From assembly GCA_025024175.1 (NCBI GenBank), contig QCXZ01000041.1, positions 5,451,786 through 5,515,785 of the forward strand: DNA of 64,000 bases, in the 5' to 3' direction. Within the stretch, counting starts at the first letter, position 1. Each line of letters opens with the position of its first letter. Positions 34,560 to 46,105 of the stretch are shown one piece after another. The notes beneath the pieces are model-generated. The model was not told the origin of the DNA. It made no database searches and saw only the letters and a program-made list of their open reading frames with translations. A program made the position numbers and the translations under genes. This DNA comes from Rhyzopertha dominica. Lineage: Eukaryota; Arthropoda; Insecta; Coleoptera; Bostrichidae.

Positions 34560-36460
34560 TGGGGCTGCTTGCCGGTGATGCAGGTAGATTGCCGTGTCAT
34601 CAGCAAATTGCGCTATTTTATATTTTTAGAGTTTCGCTATATTTGCAGGTAAACATTGGATAGAGTGGAATCCAGTATTGAACCTTGCAGTACTTCAACA
34701 CTAACCGTTTTTGGTTCAGATATTTTGCCTCCCACTTTAACTTCGAATTTTCTGTTTTGGAGATCAGGGTGAATCGTTTTTATAATCCATGTTGGGATTT
34801 ATAGTTTGACTAGTTTGTATATGAATCCGTTGTGCCATATCTTATGAGATGCTTTTGTGACATGCAATAATATGTCACCTATGGCTGGCGTTTTATTGAA
34901 ATTGCGTATGATGTCCTCGGTTATCCGAATAAGCTGATGCGTGTTGTTAGTCAGACAAGAATTTTATTTCCTCTATTTTTCGCTCTAATCTGTCGTATAT
35001 ATCTTTTCTACAGGGTTTCTGTAAATGATTCATGCATCAAGGCGCTTATGGAAATTATCGATTAAATCAATTTGCCGCCTCTCAGGAAGTGAACACAACT
35101 ATTGTTTTGATAGATAGTTGTCGTCTGTTGATTGCCGAATTATTTGATATATTTGAATATGAAAGGGTGTATTTTCAACATGTGCTGTAGTGTTTTGTAG
35201 AATAATTAACTTTATAAGGTTGGAGAAAGCTCAATAGTAAACGGCTGAAACGTGGTGCGATGCTAGTTGCAAAATAAGTACAAATATTAAATTAAAATAG
35301 GGGAAAGGGATGGATTGACTGCGTAGGTCTTCAAATTTGCTGAAAATAATCGAATTTACAAAGCCATGTCTGTGACCGCAACAAAGTGGGGTTATAACGG
35401 CCGTAGTTGCGTATATTAATTTTGTATACTTTCGTACAAGCAAGTTGTTATTACTTACCTTTGAAAGGAAAATAGAACAGTAAATTGTTGGAAAATCTTT
35501 ATAAAATAGTCAGTTTCGTAGCTATAATAATATCCGCAACCTTCAGCATAGTATATGACAGATGACGTTGACAGTATAATGTGCTTATTGTAGCTTGGCA
35601 GCTGTTACAAAAAGGCGGCACAAATAATTCAGAAGTCAACGTCGCCTACGTTGCATGAATCATTTATAGAAACCCTGTATTATTTTATCATTATTGCTAT
35701 AGCTGTACTGATGTTTTAGGACAGCATTTGCAATCTTTGCTATGCTATGCTAAACGCGAGCGTTTCATGCGGTAGATGCTTCAGAACCTTTGTTTTGTTT
35801 ACTTTTCGGATGGTTCAGGATTCAAGGTTGTCTGCTGGAGCCGCTTATGTATAGTTGAGGACTTCGTTATTTATGTTCGGAAGCAGATTGTTGCATTTTC
35901 TTTCTGCCAGCGTCGATAATGGCCAATGTGCTCTTCCTTTACATTTTAGCGCTCGTACCATTTCCATAGCGATAGGTCTTATGTCGTGAGGCTTGTTATT
36001 TTCTTTTCCCATTGCTGGTTTCTGTATTCAGCTCCTACTGTACCTCATTTGCGAGTTGATTTAACCTGTGCTTTCTTTGTGGGGAGAATATGCGTTTTTG
36101 CTCGATTTTTATGCTTTATCAAGTTACGCAAATGGGTCGACAACATCTGTGTTTCGGATACTCTTTTATGATGTGATATCACTGTGTATTGCCTTTTGTA
36201 TGTTTTCCTCCGGAGTTAATACTGCTATTTCTATGTCGTCGTAGTTATTTATCTGAACGATTGTGGAAGCAATGGCATTTTTAAATTTAGCGCAGCTGGT
36301 TATCTGTACCCTGTGAGTTCATGAATGTCTTCTCTTTTCTGCTCAGTGTGGTGGTTTTATTGTTGCTTTAAGTTGATTTTAGTTCAAATGTATTTTGTAT
36401 GTGCCTCAAGTGTGATTGAGACTTTTCTGTCTGGGTGTACTTTAAGCTTCTTTTGATCTG
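34560..36460 (-). mobile_element. Jockey-type LINE relic split by a MITE (minus strand)
   Basis: Upstream part (36460-35690): EIAVLTPEENIQKAIHSD and a linker with HRLNQLANEV. Downstream part (34990-34560): reverse transcriptase blocks LIRITEDIIRNFNKTPAIGD, ASHKIWHNGFIYKL, VEVLQGSILDSTLSNVYL and FADDTAIYL. All are in the order of the Jockey clade, with catalytic aspartates readable at FADD, while the motif-A Asp is replaced in the VTKASH stretch. Stops and frame breaks are frequent. A 667-bp MITE (35011-35677) lies between the linker and the RT. The C-terminal part below 34560 is not clearly recognisable. Confidence 0.75.
35011..35677. mobile_element. MITE, long version of 667 bp
   Basis: TA-flanked (35009-35010, 35678-35679), with CAGGGTTTCTGTAAATGATT on the left and the complementary end on the right, as in the copies at 13903 and 60346. 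It carries roughly 320 extra bases in the middle, absent from the short copies. It could be an ancestral longer form or a MITE with its own internal insertion. Non-coding. Confidence 0.85.
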
Positions 36461-36599
36461 GTTCCTCCATGAGTCTATGGTTTCTTTATTATTTATTTTA
36501 TTTAATCTTTACATCCTTCTACCTTTTAGGTGTAGGATTATTTATATTAACATTAGACTATATTAATTTTAACTTCTATTTTGCCTTATTTTCTTTTTC

Positions 36600-37990
36600 C
36601 ATGTGTGTCTGGCTTGTGCCTTCCTATGTATCTCATTTCACAGTACCGGCCTCTTCTCCGCTGCCTGTGGTACTTCTTCTTCCCATCTTTTTCTAGGTCT
36701 TCCTATTTTGTTTTGCCCTCGACTCTAGCTTTGTAAATCTGTCTTGATGTTCATTCCTCTCATATTCTGTGTAGGTGACCTGGCCATCCCAGTTGCCTTT
36801 CCTTCAATATCTCCATTACAGATTTTATTCTTAGGTTTTCTTTCACTGTTTCATTCCTAATTTTGTCTCTCTTTGTTATTCCCTTCATTTTTCTTAAAAA
36901 TGTCATTTCTATGGCTGTAATCCTGTTTTTGCTTTTATCTGTGAGTGTCCATGCCTCACCACCATATATCAGGGAGGGTCTCACCACCATTTTATACACT
37001 TCTGTTTTTATTTCTCCGGGTATTTCTTTTCTTTCTACAAATGTATTTCTCAACATATTATATATTCTCCCTGTTTTTGCTAATCTCTCGTCTATTTCCC
37101 TGTCAATTTTTCTTCTGTCTTTGATGATTGTACCTAAATAATTGTAACTGTCTACTTATTCCAGTGTTCTTTTGTTTATCTTAATTACATGGTGTGTCTT
37201 ACTGTTTGCTATTACTATAGTTTTTGTTTTTTTGTGCATTTGTTTCCATATTTATCTTCTTTAGTTCTTTCTTGTATATTTGCAAATTTCTTTGTAGCTT
37301 TTCTTGTGAGTCTGAAATCAAAACCATGTCATCTGCAAAAAGTAGTTCTGCAGGAGCACTGCCTTCATTTTCCAGTTTCCTATGTGCATGTTTGTCGCTT
37401 TTATTTTACTTTCCTTTAATTGCTTCATCCAACATTACTGAGCACAATAAAGGGCTTAGTACGCGTGCTTGTTTAATTCGATGCTTGTTTTGAATTCCTC
37501 TGATTCCAAGTTGTGCATTTTTATTTCGTTTTTATTATCTCTATACATGACTCCCCTCTTTTCTTAACTTTTCCAGACGTCCGTCCTTCTCCTTTTTTTT
37601 AGGTCGATAAAGCATCCATGTATTGTTTTTCCTTTTCTTATTAGTTTTTCTTGTAACTGTCTTAATGTGAATATTAGATCTTGCGTACTTCTTGCTGGTC
37701 CCATGTTGCGATTCCTCCATTGTTCTTTCTATTTCTTCTCTAAGTCTTTCTTCCAATATTTTGCTAGTACTTTATAAGGTATGCCTGCCAGTGTTATTCC
37801 TCGNTAATTGGAACAATTCTTTCCATCTCCCTTTTTATATGGTTTCTTTTATCGTTTTAATTCCAATTTTCTGTTTGTAATGCATTAGTAGGTGACTGCT
37901 TTCAAAAGAGTTGTTGGGCTCTTCAAGAACTCTAGTTGTTGCTTTTCGGTTGTGTCCGCCTTTGAAAATTGGACGAAAAGTTCTCCAATG
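36600..37990 (-). mobile_element. RTE-like LINE relic (minus strand)
   Basis: Reading from 37990 down: KKGDGKNCSN, the YRGI-type GITLAGIPYKVLAKY, ERLREEIERTMEESQHG, NIHIKTVTRKTNKKRKN and then LFADDMVLISDSQEKL with the active-site Asp pair. Next come VDSYNYLGTIIKDRRKIDRE and RPSLIYGGEAWTLTDKSKNR. This order and the YGGEAWTL motif match the RTE-like endonuclease-reverse transcriptases of insects. The endonuclease and the 5' part are missing. Stops and frame shifts are present throughout. One N lies near 37804. Confidence 0.8.
36760..37056 (-). pseudogene. C-terminal part of RTE-like reverse transcriptase
   Basis: A 98-codon open frame beginning MLRNTFVERKEIPGEIKTEV. It contains VYKMVVRPSLIYGGEAW, FLRKMKGITKRDKIRNE and RQLGWPGHLHRI, the conserved post-RT region. 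The frame continues in degraded form to about 36600 (YKARVEGK). It is part of the element described at 36600-37990, not an independent gene. Confidence 0.8.
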
Positions 37991-38303
37991 AGTGTGGCTA
38001 ATTTTTATTTTTTATTCAATGCCTTCGTTGCCGTTGTGGGTTCCTCTTGTATCCTTGTTTGGCTGTAAGTAGGTCACTTCCTATTAATATATAAATTGAT
38101 CTGTAAATTCCATCTAGTTCTATCAGTATTAGGACAACTAAATCAAAATTATACTCGAGGACCTTCATAATCTTCTACAGATTTCAAAAAAAGAATACAC
38201 AGGGCTCTATTGGGTAAGTATCCATGAGATAGAAGCAGAGAACGAACAAGTGGTCATCTATTGACGACCTGAGAGGTGTCTTTAGAAATCTTGGGTGAGG
38301 ATA

Positions 38304-40149
38304 GCACAACTTAACGGCGCACAGAGGAGTATTTGCACGCAGAAACCGGCCAAAAACATTTGTTGATCGAATGGTTCTTTAAACGATATAACCTTTTAAT
38401 ACGTTACGTTTAAAAGACATTTTATGGGTTAGGATGCAAAAAAGTTTTATAAAAATATACAGGGTGTTAAATTTAGAAGCCTCACGATTGGAATATCGAA
38501 AACGGTAAGACGCAAAACCTCATTAAATAGGTATAGTTATGTAGCCTAATGGCTTATTTAATATGCAATAAAAAATGAATCGATTACGAATCGTTCGGCA
38601 TTTGTTTAAAAAATATTTTTTTATTATTTGCTATATTTTTTTATTAACTGCTATATATTTAGTCTGTTTGTATGGAAATATTGAACAAATTTGATGTTAA
38701 TTTTTGTTAATATTTTATTGAATATTTCAAGTAATGCAGTTTTCAGTTTTTTCTATAAACTGTTTTTGAGACATTGACACACACTTTTGTTTTCATTTTT
38801 TGTATGATCGCCATATTGCGTTTTTACATATCCAAATTCCGTTTATTTTTAAACACGATAAAATGTTATGAAAAAAATGTTCAGAAAAGAAAATTTTCCA
38901 GTAATATGAAATGTTAAAGCTTACATTCTTGAGTTTGTTTTGCATTATTATTTTATAATTATCACTATTGTATTTGGAAGGCAAATTAAAATAAAGGATA
39001 TGAAATAATTACCTACTTAAAACAACATTTATATTCAAAACTTAAGAAAATAAAACCGCCCAGATTGTCACCATATAAAAATATTGAGAATTGCTTTCTT
39101 ACGATCGAAACAAATACATCTATAATTTTTGGATGTACTGTTGCAATCTGTATTAAAAGAAACGCAAAAATTAACAAATTTTTTGTTCAAACAACATGTT
39201 CACAAAAATATGGTCATTTGTAAAAGTCCCTAAATCCGCTGTCCACAATTTGTCATTTTGCCAGCTTAAAAAAACCCGAATTCCGCTAAATCTAGCGTAA
39301 AATTGGTAATACTTTATTCAGCGTTGTATGACGTACTAAGGTAGTTAAGGGACCCATTCGCTCAATCCAATAGCTACCAAGGGCGCCAAAAGAAGTATTA
39401 ACTTAAAAAATGAAGTAGGGGCATACTCCCGGTTAAACAAGTGTCAAAAAATTCAAAAATTTATTCTTTGCTTTCCACTTCATATCCATCCAAAATTTCC
39501 AAATAATTTATTTTCATATAATGGAGTTTTTGAACTGTTCCTGAACTTTGTATTAACCATGTACTTATTTTAGAAATCGGTAAATGTATGTAAATACTTC
39601 CAAAATTCAAATTCGCAAATATTCGCAGCTAATGCATCTTAAGTTTGAAACTACGATCTTTTTTCTGTTTTCTAATACAAAAATTACTGTCCAATAGAGA
39701 TCAGAAGTATAATAAAAAAGTAATTTACAAATCTGGCAACAACACGTTACCGAAAATTTTGTGACTTTTAAAAAAATTTCATTTCTGTATGAAAAGAAAT
39801 AAACTGACAATAAAGATTATTAAATTATGTTATACATATCTACGGCAGAACAATCCATTTTACGAAATTTAACAAAGTTCATTACACATTCACTAATTCA
39901 CTTGTTGAAGTATAACTTGATACGAAACGATAACAACGAATAAACTTGCCGCGCGCAACTGTCAACTTCTGACAAGTTGCACCGCCACCTACTACCGAAA
40001 ACATACAAAATATTCACGGCCCTCACCTATGTATTTATTATTGTTTCAGAATTAACAAGTTTTATTTCTGTATTTGACATTTTTAGTTACTGACTTATGA
40101 CCAGTTTTTCAATACAAATACTCCTCTGTGCGGCGGTCAGACGTGATCT
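38304..40149. mobile_element. Candidate TIR-bounded element of about 1.85 kb
   Basis: GCGCACAGAGGAGTATTTG at about 38317 recurs inverted at about 40115-40133. Similarity extends outward for about 15 bp and inward through AGAAACCGGCCA versus AAAAACTGGTCA. The interior is AT-rich and lacks coding signatures. A TA-flanked CAGGGTGTTAAATTTAG at about 38459 may be a separate mariner-like end. Target duplications could not be settled. The inverted ends are the only evidence for a unit. Confidence 0.4.
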
Positions 40150-41057
40150 TGAAAATGGTAGGCAGAGTGGCGCAACATTTTTTTAGGTCATTATGGATCG
40201 CACGAAGGAAAACCAAGGTAGACATATTGAAGGAATCACTAAATGCGTAGCGTTTTAATATGAACTTATCCAGAAGTTTGTTGTTACGTAATGGGTTTGC
40301 TATTATTTTACTATTGATTGACCTAGCAATTCGGGTATCTAAAGGCTCCTCTACTGAATAATCATCGTATAACTTTAACTTTATCGCAGCCTGAAGTGCA
40401 ATCGGAATTAACCCCCAAAACTCTCTGCAAATACGAGAACCATTGTTGCCATCGAGCTATATGGAACAGCCCTCATAACATACTGACGAAAACCACTTGA
40501 CTGAACAGAATGTCGGCGAGCATATCAAGCATACTTCAAAGGGTTGCGGGGGTGCGGCGGGGTTAGAAGTGGAAATTTGTTTGCTCCGCGTTGCAGCCAT
40601 CCCCGGGGCTAGTAATTTTTAAATTGCGCTAACGATGTTTACTGTTTACAAGNGATGGAGCTGTCACAGAAGTAGTGTTTGTGTTTGTAATTAGTGACAT
40701 GTGTAAACAACGATAAATTTCAAACAAACAGGGGGTTTTCGATCAGGCTGAGATTTATTTAGGTACCTGCCTAAACACTCATTAAAACTGGGAAATTTGG
40801 TTTTATATATGATATTTATCTGACCATTAACTACGTATTTTCACTTCAGTAATAGTTTGCTGTTGCTACCCAAACAGCTATAATAATAATGCATACGTTT
40901 GCCTTACCCAAACACTGCAAAGATATTAATTCTGCATAGCTCATTTACACAATTATTGTATTATGTTTTAAATATTTTAAAATACTTAGAGGGCGGGGGA
41001 AGTATCTCATTAACAATGACTATAGGAATTATATTGAAACTGTTGAAAGAAAAATTG
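40150..41057. other. No recognisable gene
   Basis: Nothing coding or repetitive was recognised. A GC-richer patch lies at about 40540-40620. One N lies near 40653. Confidence 0.45.
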
Positions 41058-41132
41058 GCGTGGAGCCAAAACAATTCTGGTCGTTTGCGTATAATAAACG
41101 AAAAGCATGTGTCGGCATTCCTACTGTTATGA

Positions 41133-42090
41133 ATGATTGTAATGGTGCAGCATTTAGTTATTTTGATACATGTCAGTTCATCTCGATTGGCTACAAGTAA
41201 TTATGTATGTGCTCCCTCAATAACTGCGGGCGATATTAGGAAAAAAGTACAAGCTCTTTCAAAACAGGGAATAGGTCCTGATATGATACCAGTCATTTTC
41301 ATAAAGGAATGCACGGATAATCTGTTGACTCCTCTTCAGATAATTTTCAATAAATTATTAGGTGAAGGTGTCTTTCCTAGAATCTGGAAAACCTGTGCGG
41401 TTCACCTATCTTTAAATCAGGCAATAGGAGTTTCGTTGCTAGTTACCGCCCAGTGTCAAAGCTGTGCATTTTTGCTAAAATTTTTGAATCAATTATATAC
41501 GATCATGTCCTCTTCCACGTAAAGTTTCTGATTTGTCCTCCTCAGCACGGTTTTATGAGTGGACGCTCAGTGGTTTCTAACTTGTTTGTGTACACAGAAT
41601 TTTTATTACAACAAATGGACAACCAACAACAGCTTGATAGCATTTACACTGACTTCAGTAAAACGTTTGACAAAATTTTATCATGCTTAATAAATTGGAA
41701 GACATTGGTGTGCCTGATTATCTTCTTGCGTGGTTTGAATCATATTTGTTTGATAGGGGTCAGTTTGTGAAGATTGGTAGGGTTAAGTCTGATCAAATAG
41801 AAATAACTTCAGGTGTTCCTCAAGGATCCATCTAGGTTCTTTGTTGTTTAATATCTATATAAATGAAATTTCCAATTGTTTAAAACATTCAAATTTTTTA
41901 ATGTATGCCGATGATTTAAAAATCTATCGTTGTGTTTCTTCTATAGACAGTTGCAAGCTTCTCCAGGAGGATATTAAAAGGCTGAATTCGTACTGCCAGA
42001 GTAATAGCCTTTTTTAACATTGATAAATGTTGCACGATATCATTTACCAGGAATAAGAGCATTATAAAATTTGATTGTAGTATAAACAGT
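41133..42090 (+). pseudogene. LINE D reverse transcriptase domain (frame-broken)
   Basis: Blocks in order: IRKKVQALSKQGIGPDMIPV (fingers), FPRIWKTC, then in the next frame LCIFAKIFESIIYDHVL, HGFMSGRSVVSNLFVY and SIYTDFSKTFDKIL (motif A Asp). A further frame gives YLFDRGQFVKIGRVKSD and ITSGVPQGSI (motif B), then FLMYADDLKIYRC (motif C). The order and residues are complete, and the damage is limited to frame shifts and stops near 41455, 41700, 41834 and 42017. Confidence 0.8.
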
Positions 42091-42096
42091 AGCTTC

Positions 42097-42744
42097 TTGT
42101 ATAGGGTAAATTCAATTGGAGACTTGGGTGTTGTATTTAATTCAAAGATGCTATTTAGTGAACATCTTTCGTATATTCTAAGGAAGGCAAATAATAGTCT
42201 AGGATTTATTTTTAGTGTTTGTTATGAATTTAGAAAATGGAAATCTTTTAATTCTTTGTTCATGGCTTACGTCAATAGTATTCTGAACTATGCTTCGGTT
42301 ATTTGGAATCCCCAATATATTGTGTACATAAATAGCCTTGAAAGGATTCAGAACAAATTCCTTAGATATGTAGCTCATAAACTTCGTATGGATCTGCCGA
42401 GTACTGATCTTATGCATGAACACTTTCGCCTGCTGCCTCAGGAGCAGCGACGAAGTTTTGCAGATCTCCGTTATCTGCACAGCATTTGCAATGGTGTGGT
42501 GGACCCGACAATTATTTTGAGTATGTTGAATATTTCGGTGCCTTCTGTGTATAACACTAGGTCTCATATTTTTTTTTATGTACCAGTACATTTCACTAAA
42601 GCATATGCAAACTCCCCACTTCTTAGAAGTATGAAGTTGTACAATTCATTAAGCAGGCTAACTAATCCATCACTTGAAGTTGATATATTTAGTGATTCTG
42701 TATACTCATTTCGGAGAAAACATTGTAAAGTGCTTCACCAATAA
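42097..42744 (+). pseudogene. LINE D ORF2 C-terminal region (215-codon frame)
   Basis: Open from 42097 to the natural stop. It begins at the YRVNSIGDLGVVFNSK thumb motif, continues FSEHLSYILRKANNSLGFI, SILNYASVIWNPQY and LERIQNKFLRYVAHK, and ends RRKHCKVLHQ. This is the usual C-terminal layout after the RT in Jockey/CR1-type ORF2. The apparent Met start is only the first in-frame ATG, and the frame is continuous with upstream RT sequence after a short break. Confidence 0.8.
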
Positions 42745-43254
42745 ATTCTTCCTTTTCCTTTCGTATTTTGATAGTTTACTTCTTACATAATGTTATAATT
42801 AGAAATTAGGTGTTAAATAGACATTAATTTTACATTAATAGTTTCTGTTTTGCGGTGTGGTTTATTCTATACTATATTAATTTCATTACTGAATAAGTTG
42901 TAAGCACTGTTTTAGGTTAGTCCTGTTTGTGCTTCTGTATATAAATAAATAAATGTCTCGTTACGATTTGGTAAGGTAAATACCAAATGATAAATCTGCA
43001 GTTATCCCAATAACAAATCTTAATTTATGTATACACAGCGTATTCTACGAAAGATATTCAAACAATCTAAATTCGGTTCAATGGACGAAAACTAATTCGC
43101 GTTAGTTTTTGTTCATTCAATAGATGTAAAAATTTTTGTTAACTCAATTGTGTACATGGTTGAATGAGCAAGTTAGTCGGCTGGAATTTTTTATTTTGAT
43201 CTGATCCACAACCATCTGGAATAATAGACAATAAGTAGCATATTACAGTATGGA

Positions 43255-43796
43255 ATTCCAAATTTAGATTGGACCAATCATTCGCTTTTAATTTCAAGAC
43301 AGCAAACTTTCCGTTACTATATAGCTCCCTCCTCGATATTGGTTGGTCATATCTTAGTGATATTAGTGATGCTAATCTAGCTTGTGATGCATTTTATGAC
43401 ACATTAAATAGAGTATTCGAGATGTCTGTTCCCAGGTACACTTCATCTTAGTCACGGCGTCGATATCGTTCCTTGTTTTCTTTTGAGATTATCAACTGTA
43501 TCCGTGAAAAATCCAAGATATTTAAACAATATAATAGATTCAGATCTCAACGATATTACGTGTTCAAGCAGCTTCGGCACAAAAAAATAATTGCCTTGGC
43601 ATACAAGGAATACTTGTCAAGCGTTGAAGCCGCAATTTCTACCGATCGAAGAAAGCTATGGTGTTTTATTCAGAGTAAAAAGGGTAACACTAGAATTCCT
43701 GGCGTCATGACGTATAGTGATCTGGAGTTATCCAACCCATAAGATATTGTAAATGCCTTTAATACTTTCTTCAGTAATGTATGTATGAGGAGCTCT
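43255..43796 (+). pseudogene. Non-LTR retrotransposon E, linker (first segment)
   Basis: The segment between endonuclease and reverse transcriptase: NFKTANFPLLYSSLLDIGWS, YLSDISDANLACDAFYDTL, LFSFEIINCIREKSKIFKQY, then KLWCFIQSKKGNTRIPGVM and DIVNAFNTFFSNV. Two frame breaks, at 43450 and 43741. The sequence stops at the candidate target duplication GAGCTCT (43790-43796), where a TIR-bounded element begins. It continues in the same order after 46106. Confidence 0.8.
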
Positions 43797-44004
43797 TTTC
43801 CAAAACTAACTATGTCCAAAATATTGATTTTGAGAAAATACGCATTTCTTATTATGACAAAATGGCAAAAAATAGGCAGTTCGTGAAAAGTTTAAACGAA
43901 ACATTATTTGTTAAACATACAAGATATGTAAAATCCAATAAGAAATAAACAAAAAGGTCGTGTTTTCCTACAGCATAAATTTAATTTTCTTTGCAAACAT
44001 GACA

Positions 44005-44020
44005 TAAGTCCATGGACTTA
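44005..44020. repeat. Perfect 16-bp palindrome repeating the terminal motif
   Basis: TAAGTCCATGGACTTA lies about 210 bp inside the left end of the 43797-46099 element. Each half repeats the TAAGTCCA of the termini. Subterminal copies of terminal motifs are often transposase binding sites, which is the likely role here by analogy. Confidence 0.6.
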
Positions 44021-44083
44021 GCGGGTATTTGAAATGAAAACAACTTTCTCTTAATTTATTTATTTATTAACTTGTTGATTTGC

Positions 44084-46000
44084 CTACAGAAATGGTTCAT
44101 TTTCCTCATTAATCATTTCCGCAATGTCATCGCTAATGTTGGGATTAGGGTCTTGTAAAGCAGAATCATAAAATCTTCGCTCTTCATCCGTCATCTTGAG
44201 ATGCTTTATAAGATGAGAAACGTTTTGTTTCTTCAGAATGCTAATATGGTTCGTCATTTTCATTTCTTTGAGTTGTATTAAAATTTGTGAAAGACTAGTT
44301 TTGGGACTAAGGCTGCATGAGAACAACATTCACCAGTATAAGTAGTTTTGACTGAAGCTTTTGTCAGTCCTTTGCGGTAAATAAAGACACATTGTTCACT
44401 TATCTTAAAAGTGAACCTGGATTTTATACTGTTTGCTACAAGAGCTTTGTAATCTTTAATTTTCCAGTCTATGCCATNCTACAAGACTGGATGATAGTTT
44501 TAAAATGTCACAGTATCCCTGAGGAGATATAATATTTTCAGTTTTCTTTATTATCTTCTTTGAGCGACCAAATACTCGATCCGGGGGCATGAAACTGTGT
44601 CCGCGAATGGGGAAGATGTGATGGACTTCTTGAAAGATGATACTTCGTTGATCGTATTCTAGCAAGATTAACATAATCGTCGAATTTTTATTTTGACCCG
44701 GACACGAGTCCGAGTAAAGTTCCAGAACACTAGGTTTAGGGCCCTCCTGCATAATATATCTTTGTTCAAGCTGGGTAAGAAAATGCGATAAGGCAGAGGC
44801 CACTTTCATTCGATCCCTTTCCTGACTGGTTTTCTGTCCAGATATGGGAGAAAGTGTTTTCCTTGTTCTGATGTTCCTCGTGAATAAGAATGGTTAAATT
44901 ATACAACCATATCTGTCGCATGTAGTATACGTCACCAGTGCTGAGTTTGAGCAACGGTTGGTTTTGTTGCATATCAAAACATACCTTGACGACGTCTTCT
45001 TCATCTGCTCTTAATAGGTGATAAAACTTTTTGGCACGTAATTTGTGTAGACGTAATTCCGTCATAACTTGGATTTTTTCGTGCCCTTTCGAATTTACGA
45101 TTTGAGTTTTTTCAATTCACAAAAAGAACAGACTTCAATCCGCGGATTTCCGAAAGCCAAGTTAAAATTATACGTAAAAATGTGATAATATTTACTGTAA
45201 GATACAATGGGTGCATTCATGGTCTTTCTTATATCACACCACATCGTATACAGTTTCCGAACTGACAACTCTAGCGGTAAATACCCTCCGACACTTTTGT
45301 TTCTACCGTAATGACTATTGCGACATTTAAGACTTTGAATGAGGTCTTTAATGGATTCCGAAGTTTCTCTATCACCTTTGGTACGTCTGTCACCCCCTTT
45401 TCTCTCAGGTCTAGTTTTCCTTCTTTCAGAAAATACCTCGCAATCGACTTCAATCGAAAGCTGGACACTTGCGTTACACTTTGGAATGTCTTTGCACATA
45501 CCCTAACAGTACCACCGTCAATCTTTCTTATAACGTATTATTGTGCTGCCGTGAACCTGCATCTTTATTCCTCGGCCGACGTCTTTTGGGAAGTTGTGGT
45601 TTAATGTATTTGATAAGAAAATTGTTCTGTGCTGCCGATGACTTATTTTCGTATAATTTGTTGAAAAAGGCTAGAACCGATTGACTGATATCTTACTCAT
45701 CTAAGGTATTACTTACTTTTATTGTCTTTTGGGTAAGCTTATTTGCTTCAAATATTTTCTGATCCACATGTGCACAGCAGCGTTAACGTTTAACGATAGC
45801 TTCGTTTTCTTCCACTGTGCTTTATCAACACGCTTACGCTTTCCTCTACTACGTTTCTGATTTAGGCTAAAATAGCTGATGTGTCGATTGCGCATGCGCA
45901 ATGGACTACGTCGACCTTGGAATGAAACAAGTTTGTACTTAGGGCGCTTTTGAAAAGAAACGGCCAACTTCACAATATCAAACCTGGTCATTTAGATGCG
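44084..46000 (-). pseudogene. DUF7869-like gene, probable transposase relic
   Basis: Pieces in order from 46000: basic N-terminus (KRSRGKRKRVDKAQWKKTK), GGTVRVCAKTFQSV, ERKGGDRRTKGDRETSESIK, RNSHYGRNKSVGGYLPLELS, FNLAFGNPRIEVCSFCELKK, ELRLHKLRAKKFYHLLRADE, VCFDMQQNQPLLKLSTG, ELYSDSCPGQNKNSTIM and FPIRGHSFMPPDRVFGR, with a C-terminal frame ending 44084. The SDSCPGQNKN and GHS motifs match a large arthropod family annotated as DUF7869. The spaced Asp residues in CFDMQQ, YSDSC and PPDR would fit an RNase H-like catalytic core (inference). At least three frame shifts (near 45100, 44800, 44350) make it inactive. One N lies near 44478. Confidence 0.75.
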
Positions 46001-46105
46001 TTTTGACGAGTAACTTGTATCGGGCAAGTCGCAAATATGGCCGCGAAGTGAGAGGCGTGAAAACCTCATTTATATGAAAAATGGACTTAGTTAGTTTTTG
46101 AGCTC

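Larger units (their letters stand above)
41058..42957 (+). mobile_element. Non-LTR retrotransposon D, 3' portion
   Basis: A 5'-truncated Jockey/CR1-type LINE. It starts in the linker (FWSFAYNKRKACVGIPTVMN), runs through the whole reverse transcriptase and C-terminal domain, and ends in a 3' UTR closing with TATAAATAAATAAATG, a simple tail typical of such elements. About five frame breaks interrupt it, but both catalytic aspartates and the long C-terminal frame survive, so it is younger than most LINE relics here. Confidence 0.85.
43797..46099 (-). mobile_element. TIR-bounded element with DUF7869-like gene
   Basis: The ends CCAAAACTAACTATGTCCA (43800) and, reversed, AAAAACTAACTAAGTCCA (ending 46099) form inverted termini. 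GAGCTCT flanks both sides (43790-43796 and 46100-46106) as a possible 7-bp target duplication. The left outermost bases TTTCC have no match on the right, so exact ends are uncertain. LINE E continues collinearly on both sides, which independently proves an insertion. The interior holds one decayed gene on the minus strand and a perfect palindrome at 44005-44020 repeating the terminal TAAGTCCAT motif. Confidence 0.75.

Noticed and set aside
38459..38480. TA-flanked CAGGGTGTTAAATTTAG as a mariner left end
   Set aside because: No matching inverted end or transposase sequence was found downstream. The same applies to the end-like motifs at 148, 19623 and 34139.
42199..42591. 130-codon minus-strand frame
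   Set aside because: It is the shadow of the LINE D C-terminal frame on the plus strand.
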